DNA of 64,000 nucleotides from Pegoplata infirma (lineage: Eukaryota > Arthropoda > Insecta > Diptera > Anthomyiidae): assembly GCA_963921195.1 (NCBI GenBank), contig OY992536.1:288071530-288135529 (forward strand), written 5' to 3'. Position 1 is the stretch's first letter. Every line of letters begins with the position of its first letter. Shown here one piece after another: positions 33,441 to 43,923 of this stretch. The position numbers were made by a program, and so were the translations under genes. Under the pieces are notes generated by a model that saw nothing but the letters and a program-made list of their open reading frames with translations, was not told the origin of the DNA and made no database searches.

Positions 33441-34519
33441 AGGGTTTCTAGTCGAGAAAAATTTCCCGGGAATTCCCGGGAAATATTTTTCTTTAAATCC
33501 CGGGATTTTTTCTTCGGGAAATTTCGGGAATTTGTCGCTAATTTTTAAATAAAAATATATTTTTTAGCACAATCTTAAATGATTTAATAAAAATTACATT
33601 AAAACTTTGAAAGAATTAAAATTTTTAAAGAAAAACTAGAGAGGATATGCTTCAGTTTGCATATTATTTAGGCCTAATAATTATTTTTCTTTAATCGATT
33701 GCATGACAAAATACGGAATCAAACTAAATTTCACTTCAAATGTTGGTTACAAATTGGCAAAAGTTTTCTTAATCTAAAATTCCAATGATTTCTTCTTTAC
33801 GAAATTTAGTATTTCATATTCAGAACAACAATCTTTATAGTGCTTAAACAAAAATATCGATATTTTTAAAAATATATAACAAACCTGGTTTTCAGCTTAA
33901 AATAAATATGAAGTAAAAGCCTGATATCTATCGGCTGTGAAAAAAATATATTTTGTAACTAACCTTGGCCGCCGCGAGTTCTATGCCAGGAACCAGTGAA
34001 AATACATCGTTACAATGGCTATATAGTACATTGGTGTTCTCATTCTGGCTGGAATGCCTTAAACCAATTAATATTAATAATTCGAAAATTTAATTAAATA
34101 TATCTTCAAGATATAATTTTCTTACGGTTGGCGTAGTCAAAATTAGAAAAATGTTTCAAAAAGTTATTAAAACCGCATTTTATGCAAAATCGGGTATTTC
34201 CGAATTGTGAACAACTTTGCATGGAGTGGAAATACGTCAATGCAAATACTAAAACTATGATAAGGTCCAATATTTCTAAAAAAATAGATTTTATGAACTT
34301 TCTACGTATATTTTAGAGGTTAGTAAAACTATTGTACAAAAGAATACATCTAAAATGGTTTTAAATTGAAAAATGCAACCATAATTTGTAATATAACAAT
34401 TTTTTTATGGTAAAGTTCAAAATTTGATTTAATAAAAAAATTCCCGGGAATTCCCGGGAATACGATTTTTTTAAAACGATTTCCCGGGAATTGAAAAAGT
34501 CCGGGAATTTAGAAACCCT
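33441..34519. mobile_element. 1.08 kb MULE-like element, AGGGTTTCTA ends, 10-bp target duplication
   Basis: The ends AGGGTTTCTA and TAGAAACCCT are flanked by the perfect 10-mer AGCTGAAATT (33431-33440, 34520-34529). TSDs of 9-11 bp are typical of Mutator-like elements. Both subterminal regions carry the 20-base perfect palindrome TTCCCGGGAATTCCCGGGAA (33463-33482, 34441-34460) and further CCCGGGA blocks, striking in AT-rich DNA. No transposase is evident. Confidence 0.8.
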
Positions 34520-34539
34520 AGCTGAAATTGAAAATGAAA

Positions 34540-34650
34540 AATAAAATGAGCTGATAGATGAAACGAGATTGAGATGAAATGAGCTAGCAATGAGATCTCG
34601 CGAGATTGATATGAATTGAGCTATCAATGAGATCTCGCGAGATTTCATAT
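34540..34650. repeat. ATGAGCT/TCTCGCGAGA repeat block
   Basis: A 37-base unit occurs twice, each with AATGAGATCTCGCGAGATT. The palindrome TCTCGCGAGA is at 34596-34605 and 34633-34642. Around it ATGAGCT and GAGATGAAATGAGCT recur, as they do near both outer tips of the palindrome (33422-33432, 40403-40420). They may be subterminal protein-binding repeats. Confidence 0.6.
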
Positions 34651-34915
34651 CAAACAAAATCATATTTTTTTTTTTTTGTTTGCAAGCATGAATGGAAATG
34701 TGGTTGTTTATTGCTTATGATGTGTAGGAAATTTCTACTAGGAATACATATAAAAAAATCAAAAGACAAGTAAATTCTAATAATGAATTAGAATTTTTAC
34801 AGAATTATTTATTAAAATAAATGCCCTTTAATGTTAAATTGCGTCTAACCATTTTTTGGTTTTTTTTGTACGTAACACGTAATAAGACAATAGTGGTGTT
34901 TTTGGTTAACTGTAC

Positions 34916-35649
34916 ATTAGGGTGGAGCAAATATAGCTTTTTTCGAATTTCGAAAACGTCGGGGTCGGGAAAGTTGCCTTTTGGGGTCGATATTAACACA
35001 CAAAAATATTGGACCTGTAAGGCAATGGCTTTGGGTACCTTTTTTGACTTGAAAATCGGAAAGTCCCGAACAAAGTGAAAAAAAAATTCGAACTTTTTTT
35101 TTTGTTTAAAATATTAGTTTACTTTTAGACATTACTAAAAAAGTGTTTTTATGGTAAAAAATTTTTTTTTGGTCTGTAAAATTTTTTTGGTTTCTTGTTT
35201 TGCAAAAAAAAAAAATATTTTTTATTAGTTTTTAACTGAAAATATAACGTAATATTAACTCAGTATTTAAAAGATGTATATTTTTAATTATTGTATTATG
35301 TTGTTGGCCTTTTTACCGCAATTTGAAATTAATCTTTAGAAAATTAAAAAAAAAAAAATAAAAAAAATTTTATTGACAAAAAAAAAAAATTCTTTTACCA
35401 TCAAAACAGTTTTTCAGTAATGTCCAAATATAAACTAATATTTAAAGCAAAAAAAAAAAAAAAGTTCGAACATTTTTTTCACTTTGTTCGGGATTTTTCG
35501 ATTTTCAAGTAAAAAAAAAAAAACGAAACCAAAACCATTGCCCTATAGGTCCAATATTTTTGTGGGTTAATATCGACCACAAAAGGCAACTTTCCCGACC
35601 CCGACGTTTTCGAAATTCGAAAGAAAGCTATATTTGCTCCACCCTAATG
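34916..35649. mobile_element. Foldback at the palindrome centre (TTAGGGTGGAGCAAATATAG ends)
   Basis: The left inverted end TTAGGGTGGAGCAAATATAG, then CGTCGGGGTCGGGAAAGTTG, is matched on the right by CAACTTTCCCGACCCCGACG and CTATATTTGCTCCACCCTAA. The loop (about 35160-35395) is poly-A/T rich with GTTGTTGGCCTTTTTACCGC. The immediate flanks are also inverted (GGTTAACTGTACAT and ATGTACAGTTAACC), so no target duplication can be read. Confidence 0.65.
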
Positions 35650-35686
35650 TACAGTTAACCAAAAACACCACTATTGTCTTATTATA

Positions 35687-35846
35687 CCATATTCGCCTTC
35701 GTTTAAACCTGTTTAATTTTGTGCTTTCCCCATACAATTTTAAACACTTTATCTGTTAAAATTAAACGCCATTTAATTTTGACGTTTTAAATGTATGGCG
35801 AAAACCAATAATTAAACTAGTTAAAAATTAATGCGAACACCGTTTT
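35687..35846. mobile_element. Small insertion present only in the right arm
   Basis: The left arm reads ACACGTAATAAGACAATAG without interruption. The right arm has about 160 extra bases between CTTATTA and TTACGTGTTACG. The ends are weakly inverted (CCATATTCGCC and GCGAACACCG) and a TTA duplication is possible. Confidence 0.5.
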
Positions 35847-36498
35847 ACGTGTTACGTGAAAAAAAAATACAAAAAAATGGTTAGAAACAATTCAACATTA
35901 AACGGCATTTATTTTAATAAATAATTCTGTAAAAACTCTTATTCATTATTAGAATTAACATGCCTTTTGCTTTTTTTATATCCCTACACATTAGGGTTTC
36001 TAAATTCCCGGACTTTTTCAATTCCCGGGAAATCGTTTTAAAAAAATCGTATTCCCGGGAATTCCCGGGAATTTTTTTATTAAATCAAATTTTGAACTTT
36101 ACCATAAAAAAATTGTTATATTACAAATTATGGTTGCATTTTTCAATTTAAAACCATTTTAGATGTATTCTTTTGTACAATAGTTTTACTAACCTCTAAA
36201 ATATACGTAGAAAGTTCATAAAATCTATTTTTTTAGAAATATTGGACCTTATCATAGTTTTAGTATTTGCATTGACGTATTTCCACTCCATGCAAAGTTG
36301 TTCACAATTCGGAAATACCCGATTTTGCATAAAATGCGGTTTTAATAACTTTTTGAAACATTTTTCTAATTTTGACTACGCCAACCGTAAGAAAATTATA
36401 TCTTGAAGATATGGGTGAAATCAAAAAATGTCAACCAATCCATGTAATCGTGTAATATCTCATACATTGGTTAAAGTATTCGCATATTTTCTTTTGTA

Positions 36499-38363
36499 CA
36501 TGCGCGGGTACAAGGGGGGGGAAAAAGGGGAAATTTCCCCCCCCAGACCAAATTTCGAAAAGAAAAAAAAAGGAAAAAAAAGAAAAAAAAAAGGAAAGGA
36601 AAGGAAAGGAAAGAAAAGAAAAGAAAAAGAAGAAAAAAAGAAAGAAGGAAATTTTCTAAAAAAATCTCGAAGTTAAAAAATTTTTCATAGAAGAAATAAA
36701 AATCTAAAAAATTTTAATAGGAAAAATTTTTTAATTAATCCGAACATTTTCTGTGAAAAATATCTGTCAATCTTATTATGAATTTTGGCATAAACTAATT
36801 AATTAGAATATGTTTTTTTGTATAGAAAAATCTTACAGGATCTTAATTTGGTTTATATAAAAAATTTTTGTCTTCTACATAGCAATGTTGATAGTCGAAC
36901 TTACATACGTAAAACTATTTTAATTTTTTTTTTTTCTAAAGAAGAATTTCGCAGAAGAATTTTTCTTTGGAAAAAAAGTCTCAGAATTTCTGAATTTGAG
37001 ACTTATTTTAAGGAAAAAGGTTTTAGAATCTGAGTCTTTTTAAAAAAAAAAAAGGTCTTAAAGTCTGAGACTTTTTATTGTTGAAAAATAGTCTCAGAAT
37101 TTGAAACTTACTGAATTGGTAGAAGGTCGCAGAATCTGAGACTTTTTCAACGGAAAAAAGGTCTTAGAATCTAAGACTTTTTTATTTTAATAAGGTCTCC
37201 GAGTCTCAGAAAAATGTCTCAGAATCTCAGACTTTTTCTATAGGAAACAGGTCTCAGAATCTATGAACTTTCTATAGAAAAAGGTCTTAAAGTCTGAGAC
37301 GTTTTCTATAGGAAAAACATTTCCGAATATGGGACTTTTTCTTTAGGAAAGGGCCACAGAATCTTCGACTTTTTCTATAGAAAAAGTGTCTTAGAATCGG
37401 AAAAGATTTCAGAATCAGAAAAAGGTCTCAGAATCTGTCACTTCTTCTTTAAAGAAAAAGTGCCAGAATTTAAACTTTTTCTGTATCAGAAAAAACTTTC
37501 AGAGTCTGAGACTTTTTCTTTAGGAAAAAGGTCTGAGAATCTGAGCTTTTTTCTTTAGGAATAAGATCTCAGAATTTGAAACTTTTTCTTTAGGAAAAGT
37601 TCTTAGCATCTGAAACTTTTTTTTTTGAAAAAAGGTCAAGAAACTAAGACTTTTTCTATAGAAAAAAGGTTGCAGAATCTAAAATTTTTTCAGTATGAAA
37701 CAAATCTAATAATCAGAGACCTCGCTATAGGAAAAATGTCTCAATAACGCTTTAAAATATGAGACTTTTTCTATAGTAAAATGTCTAAGAATCTGAGACT
37801 TTTTCTGTGGAAAAAAATTCTTAGAATCTGAAAATTTTTCTATACGAAAAAAAAAATTTTTCAGACACGAAAAATGTCTTAAAATCTGATATGTTCTACG
37901 CAGGAAGAATTTTTTCTATTAAAAAATTCTCAGATTTAGACTCTTCTTATGTATACGAAAAATATACAATTTTCTTTTAAATTTCTTTTAAAAATCTGAA
38001 AATTTTTCTATACGAAAATAGTCTTAGATTCTGAGACATTTTCCCTATAAAAAATATTTTTTTCACGAAAAATGTCTCAACATCTGATGTTTTCTATGTA
38101 GGCAGAATTTCTTCTATTAAAAAAATTCTCTTCTTATGTATACGAAAAATATACAATTTTCTTTTAAAACAAATTAAAAAAAAATTGACCTAAACGAAAT
38201 ATGGTCATGAAAAACAAACCTCCTTCGGCAAAAACTAATAAATTTGATGATTTTATAGCTTTCCCATCACTTTTTTTATAAAAAAAAACGTATCCTTTTT
38301 TTGCTCGTCAACAATGGAAAAAAAATTTTCCCCCCCCACACCCAAAAGCTGTACCCGCCACTG
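36499..38363. mobile_element. 1.87 kb hAT-like element carrying the GTCTCAGAATC satellite
   Basis: The right end GTACCCGCCACTG (complement CAGTGGCGGGTAC, a common hAT-type terminus) pairs with the left CATGCGCGGGTAC. A perfect 8-bp duplication CTTTTGTA flanks both (36491-36498, 38364-38371). G-runs and C-runs lie just inside the ends (36515-36522, 38331-38338). The interior is purine-rich low complexity followed by the satellite at 36890-38160. No transposase. Confidence 0.85.
36890..38160. repeat. GTCTCAGAATC/CTGAGAC palindromic satellite, about 42-45-base period
   Basis: Units have the form GTCTCAGAATCTGAGACTTT, then TTCTATAGGAAAAAG, with many point changes. The core CAGAATCTGAGAC is close to self-complementary. 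About 25 units are recognisable; after about 37850 the units are more decayed. Confidence 0.8.
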
Positions 38364-38465
38364 CTTTTGTACAACGTCATATACATTGCCATCATACATA
38401 ACTAACATCATTCTGGATATTAATAAGCTATTTTAAACAAGTTATTTTCATTTTTGTAGGCCAAA

Positions 38466-39369
38466 TGTAAACTCCGTCGCCAATAACCATTTCAGTTTTT
38501 AAACTTTATCCGGTTATATCTTAAAAACCAATAAACCAAGAGCTTAATAATTGACTACATTTTTAAAGAGGGAATGTTGACGTTCTTAAAAAATTTTTTT
38601 ATATAGTCATAACTATCTCGTTTACCCATGCAAACACGGCTTCAATTGTGTAACGATTTTCCGACACTTTTTTTAGACATTGTGGAACCCGACAATTTTG
38701 TTGTTTTTGACGTATTATGTTTAGAAAAATAATATGTTATTGCCCCATTTATTAAACGCGAGGCTACAAAGTATCATTGTGCATCATTGGTTTCAAGTTT
38801 TTTCATTGCATATTAATTTCCCGGTATGAAAAGCTAAATCATAAATGAAAAATCGAAAAATGCTGTAAACTCCGTCTCCACGTTTACAACAAAACTACTT
38901 AGCGTGTATCTGAAATATCGTCATATTTTGACGTATCTAGTTGAAATCTTATGATTTTTTTTTCGGAAACCAATTTTCGACAAATAGTTTTTGAAAAAAA
39001 GGGCAAAAAGTGACGAAATGTAAACTCCGTCTCTGTAAACTCCGTCAACTTTTTTTTTTTTTTTTAGCAGATAGCAATAAAAAACTTTATGTCGTTGTTA
39101 AAGCCGATGCAAATATTAACACTAGTCATTCAAAAAATAAAAAAACTCATTTAAACAGATATAATAATAAATTTATTTTACATTTCCTAAGAAAAATCCT
39201 GTTAAAAAAAAATAATTGTAAAATCTTTAATAACAAAAACAGGAAAAAAATCCTAATAACAAAAATTGTTTGTTATTACATTAATAAGTTTTTTAAATTA
39301 CAACGAAATGTTTTCAAAAAAAATTTAAAAAATTTAATGTATTTTTCTAAGGTGAATGTAAACTCCGTC
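38466..39369 (+). repeat. Five dispersed TGTAAACTCCGTC motifs
   Basis: Exact 13-mers occur at 38466-38478, 38864-38876, 39019-39031, 39034-39046 and 39357-39369, all in the same direction. Spacing is irregular (398, 155, 15 and 323 bases). They lie in the right part of the 36413-39549 element and could be transposase-binding or structural motifs. Confidence 0.85.
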
Positions 39370-40453
39370 ACCAAAAAAATCATAAAATTGTCGATAAAAT
39401 TTGTTTGAAACAATTTGTAGAAGAGATTTTTTATAGTTATATTAGTAGTGATGTAACATATCGATTTTAATAAAAAAATTCACCAAAAATTAAATTTTTT
39501 TGTTTGTACAACTTTGGCTCAAAAACACTGACATTTTTTGATTTCACCCATATATTTAATTAAATTTTCGAATTATTAATATTAATTGGTTTAAGGCATT
39601 CCAGCCAGAATGAGAACACCAATGTACTATATAGCCATTGTAACGATGTATTTTCACTGGTTCCTGGCATAGAACTCGCGGCGGCCAAGGTTAGTTACAA
39701 AATATATTTTTTTCACAGCCGATAGATATCAGGCTTTTACTTCATATTTATTTTAAGCTGAAAACCAGGTTTGTTATATATTTTTAAAAATATCGATATT
39801 TTTGTTTAAGCACTATAAAGATTGTTGTTCTGAATATGAATTACTAAATTTCGTAAAGAAGAAATCATTGGAATTTTAGATTAAGAAAACTTTTGCCAAT
39901 TTGCAACCAACATTTGAAGTGAAATTTAGTTTGATTCCGTATTTTGTCATGCAATCGATTAAAGAAAAATAATTATTAGGCCTAAATAATATGCAAACAG
40001 AAGCATATCCTCTCTAGTTTTTCTTTAAAAATTTTAATTCTTTCAAAGTTTTAATGTAATTTTTATTAAATCATTTAAGATTGTGCTAAAAAATATATTT
40101 TTATTTAAAAATTAGCGACAAATTCCCGAAATTTCCCGAAGAAAAAATCCCGGGATTTAAAGAAAAATATTTCCCGGGAATTCCCGGGAAATTTTTCTCG
40201 ACTAGAAACCCTAATTTCAGCTCATCTCGTTTTCTGTTCAAAGAAAACCGAACACCATTTGAATTATCACGATGTTGAGCTTTGCTATGAAATTCATTTT
40301 TCGAAAAAACACAAAACGAGCAAACAAGAAACACAATCATTTCAGAGCAAAGAAAAAAAGAAGCAAACACAAAAATATCAATTTCTGTTAATGATAAAAG
40401 AAAGAGATGAAATGAGCTGTTCATGGTGAGATAATACTTACTCTGTATGTAAC

Positions 40454-40816
40454 AAGTTAATGAAAGTCTTTATTTTTTAGTTTTTTAGTTTTAAAACAAA
40501 GGACAGAAGTAGTCATCAATAAAAACTAAACATCAAAAAATTTGTTTCTTTTAAAAACGACTAAACGTAAAACTTTTTAAATAAACTTCAAACAGTTGAT
40601 GACATAATTTTTTGAGTGTATTAATGCGAATTTTTGAAACAATATAAGCAATAATTCTGTATTATTAAATCAAAAATCATGTTTTTTGAGTTATGACACT
40701 ATGCAAGTAAATGAGCGATATGTTGTTAATTTATGTGAATATCGGGAACGTTTTTATACATTTAAATTTGCCATACATCGTATTCATTAAACAAAAGTCA
40801 TTCACCTGAAACCCAC
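40454..40816. other. AT-rich DNA, nothing recognised
   Basis: I see no gene, repeat boundary or motif in this stretch. Confidence 0.4.
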
Positions 40817-41761
40817 ATATCGAGGGCCTATATTCAAAACCCTCTATCTTAAAAAACACAACTTTTCAGGAGAGCCAAAAAACTGTTTATTTCGCGTATT
40901 CTAAGAGTAATTAAAATTCGATATTCTACAATATTTTTTTAAATCAACTACTGAATCTCACATATAATTAGTTTTTAAAATTTCGCACTATTGGGGATAT
41001 TATGAAAGATAGAGGGTTTTGTTTCTCAAAAATATTAAGTATATGAATGAAAATGATCAGATAGAGGGTTTTGCATTTTAATAATAATGAATTATTATGA
41101 TTTCATTTACGACATCGGTAAATTTTTAACGTGATTTATTAATGATAACGGCTTATAAAGAATTCCGAAGTCGCGGTTTTGGTCCACAGGTGCGGATTTT
41201 TGAGACAAAAAATATATTTTTACCGAATTCATCTTAAAAGATGACAAACTGTTGAGTATGTTATGTAAAAAATAGTCAAAAATTAAAAACGCGATTTTGG
41301 TCCACAGATGCTGATCAGCATCTCGATTTTTAAGATTAAAATTTTTGTTTCATAATGTACACAAAACATCAAAATTTTGAGTCATATTTTTTAAAAAAGT
41401 CAAACAAGAATTTTGAGAAAAAATAAGCATCAGTGGACCAAAATCTTGATTCGGGAATTTTGTTGACAAATTCATGTTCAGCCTGCAAAAATTAGTATTA
41501 AAACATGTAATTCATAATGAAATTATTAAAAAAATATATTTATAAATTAATTATTTGAAAAGATAGAGGGTTTTGCATTCAGAAAAATTAATTGCGTAAG
41601 AGATAGAGAAAACCAAAAATGCAAATAAAATAGCAAAAAAAAATATTTTTGTTCTGAATTTTACACCATAGATGAGGGCCGTTTTACTGAATATTTTGCC
41701 ATCAAAAAGTCATTTTCGTGAAAATGGAAGATAGAGGGTTTTGAATATAGGCCCCCGATAT
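40817..41761. mobile_element. 945-bp MITE with 27-bp perfect inner TIR and repeated AGATAGAGGGTTTTG motif
   Basis: The ends are ATATCGAGGGCC and complement ATATCGGGGGCC. These run into GGGCCTATATTCAAAACCCT then CTATCTT, exact over 27 bases on both sides. AGATAGAGGGTTTTG recurs inside at about 41012, 41060, 41561 and 41729, and its complement is in the left end. GGTCCACAGRTGC appears twice and its complement CATCAGTGGACC once. No clear target duplication and no coding capacity. Confidence 0.8.
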
Positions 41762-41904
41762 CTATCTTCCAGAATGCTCATTTAACAAACCAAAGGAATC
41801 AGATATAGAAAACTTTAAAAAAACAACTTCTATGAACAATTTACCATTTCAAAAATGACATAAATATTTAAAACTGTGTTTTGTTTATGTTTTTCATTTA
41901 TTTT

Positions 41905-42620
41905 TATACCCTCCAACCACAGTATGGGGGTATACTCACTTTGTCATTCCGTGTGTAACGCATTGAAATATCGGTCTAGGACCCTATAAAGTATATATTT
42001 TATTGATCAGTGATCGATTCTAAGACATTCTAGCGATGTCCGTCCGTCCGTCCGTCCGTCCGTCTGTCCGTCTGTCCGTCTGTCCGTCTGTCCGTCTGTA
42101 GAGGACACGATACAGTCCAAAATAAAAGTGCTAGACTCCCCAAGTTTGGCACGAATATGTATTATATTCCTAGGCAGGTTAAGTTCGGAAATGGGCAAAA
42201 TCGGACCAAGGGGGAAAAAGTTCCCCCTTAGAGAACTAAACCCACCCATGAAAAATACCACTTTTTTACATGATTTTTCGTGTTTTTGTTTAACAAATGC
42301 AATATTTTTATGCTACAGGAAGTTCAAAGTCCTGCATTTGGACCCAGAGAATTAAATAATGTCGTTTTTTCGGTCCGCCCCCCCCTTTTTATGGGCGTGG
42401 AATAATTTTTTTTTCTTAAATAATGAAAAACTTGTATTTCTTTAGTGCATAAAGCATAAGAATGAATTTTAAAAAACATATTGGAGAGGAAATTTGCCCC
42501 TCCCATTTACCACTTTCGACCCCCCCCCAAAAAAAAAAAAGAATACGTCCCTGCAATTTTTTTTTTGCATGTTGGAGGGTATAAAAGATTCGGCACAGCT
42601 GAATTTAACACTCTTACTTG
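41905..42620 (+). mobile_element. mini-me B element, complete reference copy
   Basis: Order of parts: TATACCCTCCAACCACAG with near-palindromic start, CACTTTGTCATTCCGTGTG, CGCATTGAAATATCGGTC, TA-rich GTATATATTTTATTGATC, a core ending TCTAGCGAT, then the GTCY run (42034-42098). ACACGATACAGTCCAAAATA and GGGCAAAATCGGACCAAG follow, then a second GGAGGGTATAA. It finishes with the hairpin ATTCGGCACAGCTGAAT, CTCTTACTTG and a T-run. This TA-core-GTCY layout with a 3' hairpin is that of INE-1/mini-me elements, regarded as Helitron-like. Confidence 0.92.
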
Positions 42621-43341
42621 TTTTTTTATCTAAATGACAATTTACACCCTTTATTACATTAAAATGGTTGACTTTATTTTTCTTATTTCATTTGTTCAAG
42701 TGAAAGGATTAAATATAAAGATTTTCCAAAGTAAAAATTCCCCAGTTGTGTTTTTTTGTTTTATGTTTTTTTCTGTAACTAACAACTGATGTATTCATGA
42801 AAATCATGTGATTAATGACTCGTACACAACAAAAATCTTTTAGGGAAATACAAACAGAGACAGACAACCAGATAGTCGTATAACAAGTATGAAATACACA
42901 AACACAGAAGGAAGCGGAAATGAAATGTAGAATAAACAACGCCAAAAAAAAGGATATTTTTTCGGAAACAAGTACAAGTGTCAAGTACACATTTTTGAGA
43001 TAACAAAAAAAAAACTCATATGGAAACTCATACTTGCTCATATAAAATCAACCACGCACGAAAATGTTATTTGGTGTTATTTGTAGTAAATGGCCTGATG
43101 TTTTATGGCGTGAAGGGCGATTGTTAAAAGAAAAACTTTGGAGACAGTTAACATAGAATGATCAACAAGGAAAAACAAGGAAAAACAAAGTATGTGGGTT
43201 AAAAAAAACGTTTTAGGAAAATTAGTTTTAATTTAAGATGGAAAACAGCGATGGAAAACAGATGGTCACATAACCAATTTTTTTAAAGAAATTTAAAATT
43301 TTGAAAAAGTACACACAACGATACATTTTAAGAATTTTACA
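42621..43341. other. AT-rich DNA, no recognised gene
   Basis: The minus-strand frames at 42709-43041 and 42812-43006 are Cys/Phe-rich, without motif or conserved start context. Nothing else is seen. Confidence 0.4.
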
Positions 43342-43584
43342 AATCAGTCTGTTTTCCCTAAACTACCATGCCTTAAAGTATGCTTCAAAAATTCTAAAAA
43401 ATTTAAAATAAATTATAGTTGTTTTTTATTCGACCTTTCCAATTTAATTATAAAAATGGCCTCGAGCTTAAACATTTTATTTTTATAATTAAATTTAATA
43501 TAATTTAAACAAATGCTTATTTGTTTGTTTTTGGTTGCACCTTAAGGTATGCTACAAAAAATTCAATTATAAAACAGACTGATT
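43342..43584. mobile_element. 243-bp MITE with 14-bp perfect TIR
   Basis: The ends AATCAGTCTGTTTT and AAAACAGACTGATT are exact complements. Inside, CCTTAAAGTATGCTTCAAAA and CCTTAAGGTATGCTACAAAA form a direct repeat. No target duplication is evident. Confidence 0.65.
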
Positions 43585-43599
43585 CGAAGATGTCTTAAA

Positions 43600-43920
43600 T
43601 AGAACTTTTTACCAAAGAGGACTATTTTGTTTCCTTTTATCAAAATTTAAAAATTTAGCCCTTTTTATTAATAAAGTACTATGTTGGTATTTTTTAAAAT
43701 GTACTATTTTGATACTATATATAAAAGAGTACAATCTTAGTAGTTTTATAAAAAAGTACAACTTTGGTACTTTTTATTATTAAAAACTAATAATTTTGTA
43801 CCAAAAGTACCAACAAATTGTAGTTTGGTACTTTTATTAAAAAATACTAAAGACTACTGATTTCAAACTTTTATTAAAAAGTACCAAAAAAGTATTTTGT
43901 TTTTTGTAGATGCCTCCATT
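43600..43920. repeat. Short GTACTTTTT/AAAAGTAC satellite array
   Basis: It has the same wording as 22775-27560 (GGTACTTTTTATTAT, AAAAAGTACCAAAAAAGTA) but with only about eight units and no visible termini. Confidence 0.7.
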
Positions 43921-43923
43921 TTT

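Larger units (their letters stand above)
36413..39549. mobile_element. 3.14 kb element with perfect 21-bp TIR and ATAT target duplication
   Basis: The left end starts GGGTGAAATCAAAAAATGTC (36413-36433). The right end TGACATTTTTTGATTTCACC (39529-39549) is its exact complement over all 21 positions. ATAT flanks both sides (36409-36412, 39550-39553). The left arm of the palindrome preserves the empty site (GAAGATATATTTAATT), which confirms a 4-bp duplication. The interior holds a hAT-like satellite carrier (36499-38363) and, to its right, five direct TGTAAACTCCGTC motifs. No transposase is recognised; the 132-codon frame at 39010-39408 is lysine/asparagine-rich AT noise. The superfamily is unclear. 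Confidence 0.85.
35993..40212. mobile_element. Second, inverted copy of the AGGGTTTCTA element, split by a 3.1 kb insertion
   Basis: The pieces 35993-36412 and 39550-40212 together match 33441-34519 in inverted orientation, including the CCCGGGAATTCCCGGG blocks. On the right it is followed by AATTTCAGCT, the complement of the left arm's target duplication. On the left the matching flank has been deleted exactly up to the element tip. Confidence 0.8.
33229..40445. mobile_element. Giant 7.2 kb palindrome with hAT-like ends
   Basis: The left arm (33229 to about 35160) is inverted in the right arm (about 35395-40445). The tips are CAGAGTAAGTA and TACTTACTCTG. The flanking 8-mers TATATAAC (33221-33228) and TATGTAAC (40446-40453) match at 7 of 8 positions, as a hAT target duplication would. 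Arm identity is very high: frames such as SKFPDFFNSREIVLKKSYSR are the same in both arms. The arms differ by a 3.1 kb insertion (36413-39549) and a roughly 160-base insertion (35687-35846) on the right, and by about 215 extra bases (34520-34735) on the left. Both arms carry the same nested element (33441-34519 and 35993-40212), so the duplication or homogenisation came after that insertion. Confidence 0.75.

Noticed and set aside
33241..33552. 103-codon frame that appears 'conserved' at 40101-40424 on the other strand
   Set aside because: The similarity is the DNA palindrome itself, extending far beyond the frame; no evidence for protein conservation.
36428..36676. 82-codon Lys-rich frame
   Set aside because: Encoded by a purine-rich AAAGG/AAAAG run at the edge of the hAT-like element.
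39010..39408. 132-codon open frame inside the 3.1 kb element
   Set aside because: Lys/Asn-rich AT noise spanning several TGTAAACTCCGTC motifs; no transposase motif.
42709..43041. 110-codon Cys/Phe-rich minus-strand frame
   Set aside because: No domain, codon pattern or start context; expected by chance in AT-rich DNA of this length.
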